A stretch of 64,000 bases of DNA from DATFVJ01 sp963712955 (GTDB lineage Bacteria > Actinomycetota > Actinomycetes > Streptosporangiales > Streptosporangiaceae). Positions 62,452 to 64,000 of this stretch are shown piece by piece. Under the pieces are notes generated by a model. That model was not told where the DNA came from, ran no database searches, and saw only the letters and a list, made by a program, of their open reading frames with translations. The DNA lies in contig CAVQKF010000011.1 of the NCBI GenBank assembly GCA_963712955.1, positions 519,529-583,528 of the forward strand. The letters are read 5' to 3'. A program made the position numbers and the translations under genes. The first letter of the stretch is position 1, and every line of letters starts with the position of its first letter.

Positions 62452-63993
62452 TTACAGGAGGCCGCCGCATGTCGCGGCTGCCGCCGCGGTGAGATCAGGC
62501 AGCAGCCGATCGACGGCGCTGATCTGGTCGGCGACCTCACGGTCGGTGAGCATCACGGGAACGTGCGCGCGGACCTCGTCGTGCACGGCGCGCATCGGAG
62601 CGGCAGGCGCGGCACCCCAGGACGGGCTCACCGCCCGCAGGTCGATGCCCTGTGCCGCGCACAGGATCTCCACCGCCAGGCAGCTTCGCACGTTCGCGAC
62701 CACATCGCGCAGCTTGCGCACCCCCGTCCAGCCCATGGACACGTGATCCTCCTGCTTACCCGACGTCGGGATCGTGTCCACGCTCGCCGGGTGCGCGAGC
62801 ACCTTGTTCTCACTGACCAGCGACGCGGCCGTGTACTGGGCGAGCATGAAGCCGGAGTTGGTGCCGGCCTCCGGTGCCAGGAACGGCGGCAGGCCGCGGG
62901 AGAAGGCCGGGTCGAGCATCCGGTCCACCCTCCGCTCGCTGATGCTGGCCAGTTCCGCGAGCGCCATCGCGAGCATGTCGGCGGCGAAGGCGAGCGGCTC
63001 ACCGTGGAAGTTGCCCGTCGTCATCACCGTGCCGTCCGGAACGATGACGGGGTTGTCGACGACCGAGTCAAGCTCGGTCTCCGTCACCCGGCGCGCGTGC
63101 GCGAGCACGTCGCGGACGGCGCCATGCACCTGCGGAGCGCAGCGCAGGCAGTATGCGTCCTGCACGGCGTGACGGCTATGGCGGTGGCTTGCCATCAGCT
63201 GCGAACCGGCGAGCAGCGCGCGCATGTTGGCCGCGCTCGCCTGCTGGCCAGCGTGTGGCCTGATCACCTGGACCCGCTCGTCGTACGGCCGGTCGGTGCC
63301 GAGCAGCGCCTCGACGGAAAGCGCGCACGCCACGTCCGCCGCCTGGACCAGCATGTCGGCCTCGTGCACCGAGAATGCGAGCAGCGCCTGCATCGGCTCG
63401 GTCCCGTTGACCAGCGCAAGGCCCTCCTTGGGGGCTCGTTTCAGTGGCGCGAGGCCCTCTTCTGCGAGCAGTTCCGCGGCAGGACGGCCTGCAGGGTCCG
63501 CGGCACCCGCGCGCCGCAGCCTCGCCGATCAACGGTTGCGCCAGGTGGGCGAGCTGCGCCAGGTCACCAGACGCACCCACCGAGCCCTTGCCAGGGATCA
63601 CGGGAAGCAGTCCGCGCGCGAGCATTTCGAGCAGTCGCTCGGGCAGATCCTGCCGTACACCTGAGTACCCGGCCGCGAGCGTCCTCGCGCGCAGCAGCAG
63701 CACCGCACCGGACTGGCGCCATGATCCAGCGGGTCGCCGGTGCCCGCCGCGTGCGACCGGATGATCGCGTGCTGCAGCAGGGCTAGGTCGCCTTGCGGGA
63801 CCTTGGTATCGGCGAGTGCGCCGAAGCCTGTATTGACGCCGTAGACGGGCTGATCACCGCCGATCGCCGCGATGACCACCTTGCGGCTCGCTTCCATCCT
63901 GGCGGGCACGTCCGGCCCGAGTACGGCACGGGCCCGCACCGCCGCGACATCTACCACGTCGTCGATGGTGAGGCCGTCGCCGGTGACGACCAC
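62452..63993 (-). pseudogene. Histidine/aromatic ammonia-lyase (HutH type), multiple frameshifts
   Basis: The N-terminal frame from GTG 63993 reads GDGLTIDDVVDVAAVRARAV and PVYGVNTGFGALADTKVP, then breaks near 63720 after HAAGTGDPL. The second frame has LLRARTLAAGYSGVRQDLPE and GKGSVGASGDLAQLAHLAQP with the ASG that forms the MIO cofactor, then breaks near 63510. A short middle part (VPRTLQAVL) and the last frame (LAPLKRAPKEGLALVNGTEP to GVRKLRDVVANVRSCLAVEI) complete the fold. At least three indels occur. The enzyme would deaminate histidine to urocanate. The start may lie beyond the window. Confidence 0.8.
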
Positions 63994-64000
63994 AGTTCGC

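Overview
The window reads as chromosomal DNA of a high-GC, spore-forming actinomycete. Supporting signs are strong GC bias at third codon positions, frequent GTG/TTG starts, coupled GTGA/ATGA gene overlaps, an SsgB-like sporulation regulator at 60452-60874, DUF5715, SHOCT and XRE/ATP-binding gene sets, and no plasmid or phage replication genes. I do not assign a genus.

Layout. 1-2187: a HAD phosphatase-GT20 glycosyltransferase fusion, cut by the window edge, behind a PfkB sugar kinase. 2.3-8.5 kb: a secreted lytic-transglycosylase-like protein, a lipoprotein, a YciI protein, a UvrD-type helicase and an SDR/transhydrogenase chimeric pseudogene. 8.5-12.9 kb: a 1,266-residue helical protein with an 89-residue partner. 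13-17.6 kb: aldo/keto reductase, an asparagine-synthase/DUF5715 operon, a VOC protein. 18.0-19.6 kb: a complete IS701-type insertion sequence with CTAG duplication. 20-27 kb: a methyltransferase, a Gfo/Idh/MocA oxidoreductase, a STAND-TPR protein and a metalloprotease with an eCIS-core-like N-terminus. 27-31.5 kb: DUF3224-MarR operon and the molybdate operon (modE-like, modA, modB, modC). 31.8-45.5 kb: hydrolase-P450 pair, HelD-like helicase, GNAT-XRE operon, small regulatory genes, a frameshifted tricorn protease and a PadR/membrane pair. 58-64 kb: isochorismatase-like hydrolase, SHOCT protein, tRNA-Val, ssgB, ung, a decayed class IV aminotransferase and a frameshifted histidine-ammonia-lyase-type gene.

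The striking feature is 45533-58077, a 12.5-kb nested pair of Tn7-like transposons. The outer element has 5'-TGT...ACA-3' ends, long terminal inverted repeats and a GACAG target duplication. It carries its own TnsA, TnsB, TnsC and TniQ-like genes. A second, different Tn7-like element (50630-58003) with its own 49-bp perfect inverted repeats and full TnsA/TnsB/TnsC/TniQ set has inserted inside the outer element's right terminal repeat, leaving a GCCGG duplication. The outer TniQ-like protein looks like a new architecture: a TniQ-type N-terminus, an IS21-IstA-like DNA-binding segment and a C-terminal ankyrin-like part.

A second theme is gene decay. At least seven reading frames are broken: SDR/sthA at 8.0-8.5 kb, an ATP-binding protein at 38.8-39.4 kb, tricorn at 40.2-43.7 kb, padR at 44.0-44.3 kb, the inner TniQ at 55.6-57.5 kb, a class IV aminotransferase at 61.6-62.2 kb and hutH at 62.5-64.0 kb. 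Several are single-base changes in G/C-rich runs and could be sequence errors. The SDR/sthA fusion and the aminotransferase show internal deletions, which are harder to explain that way.
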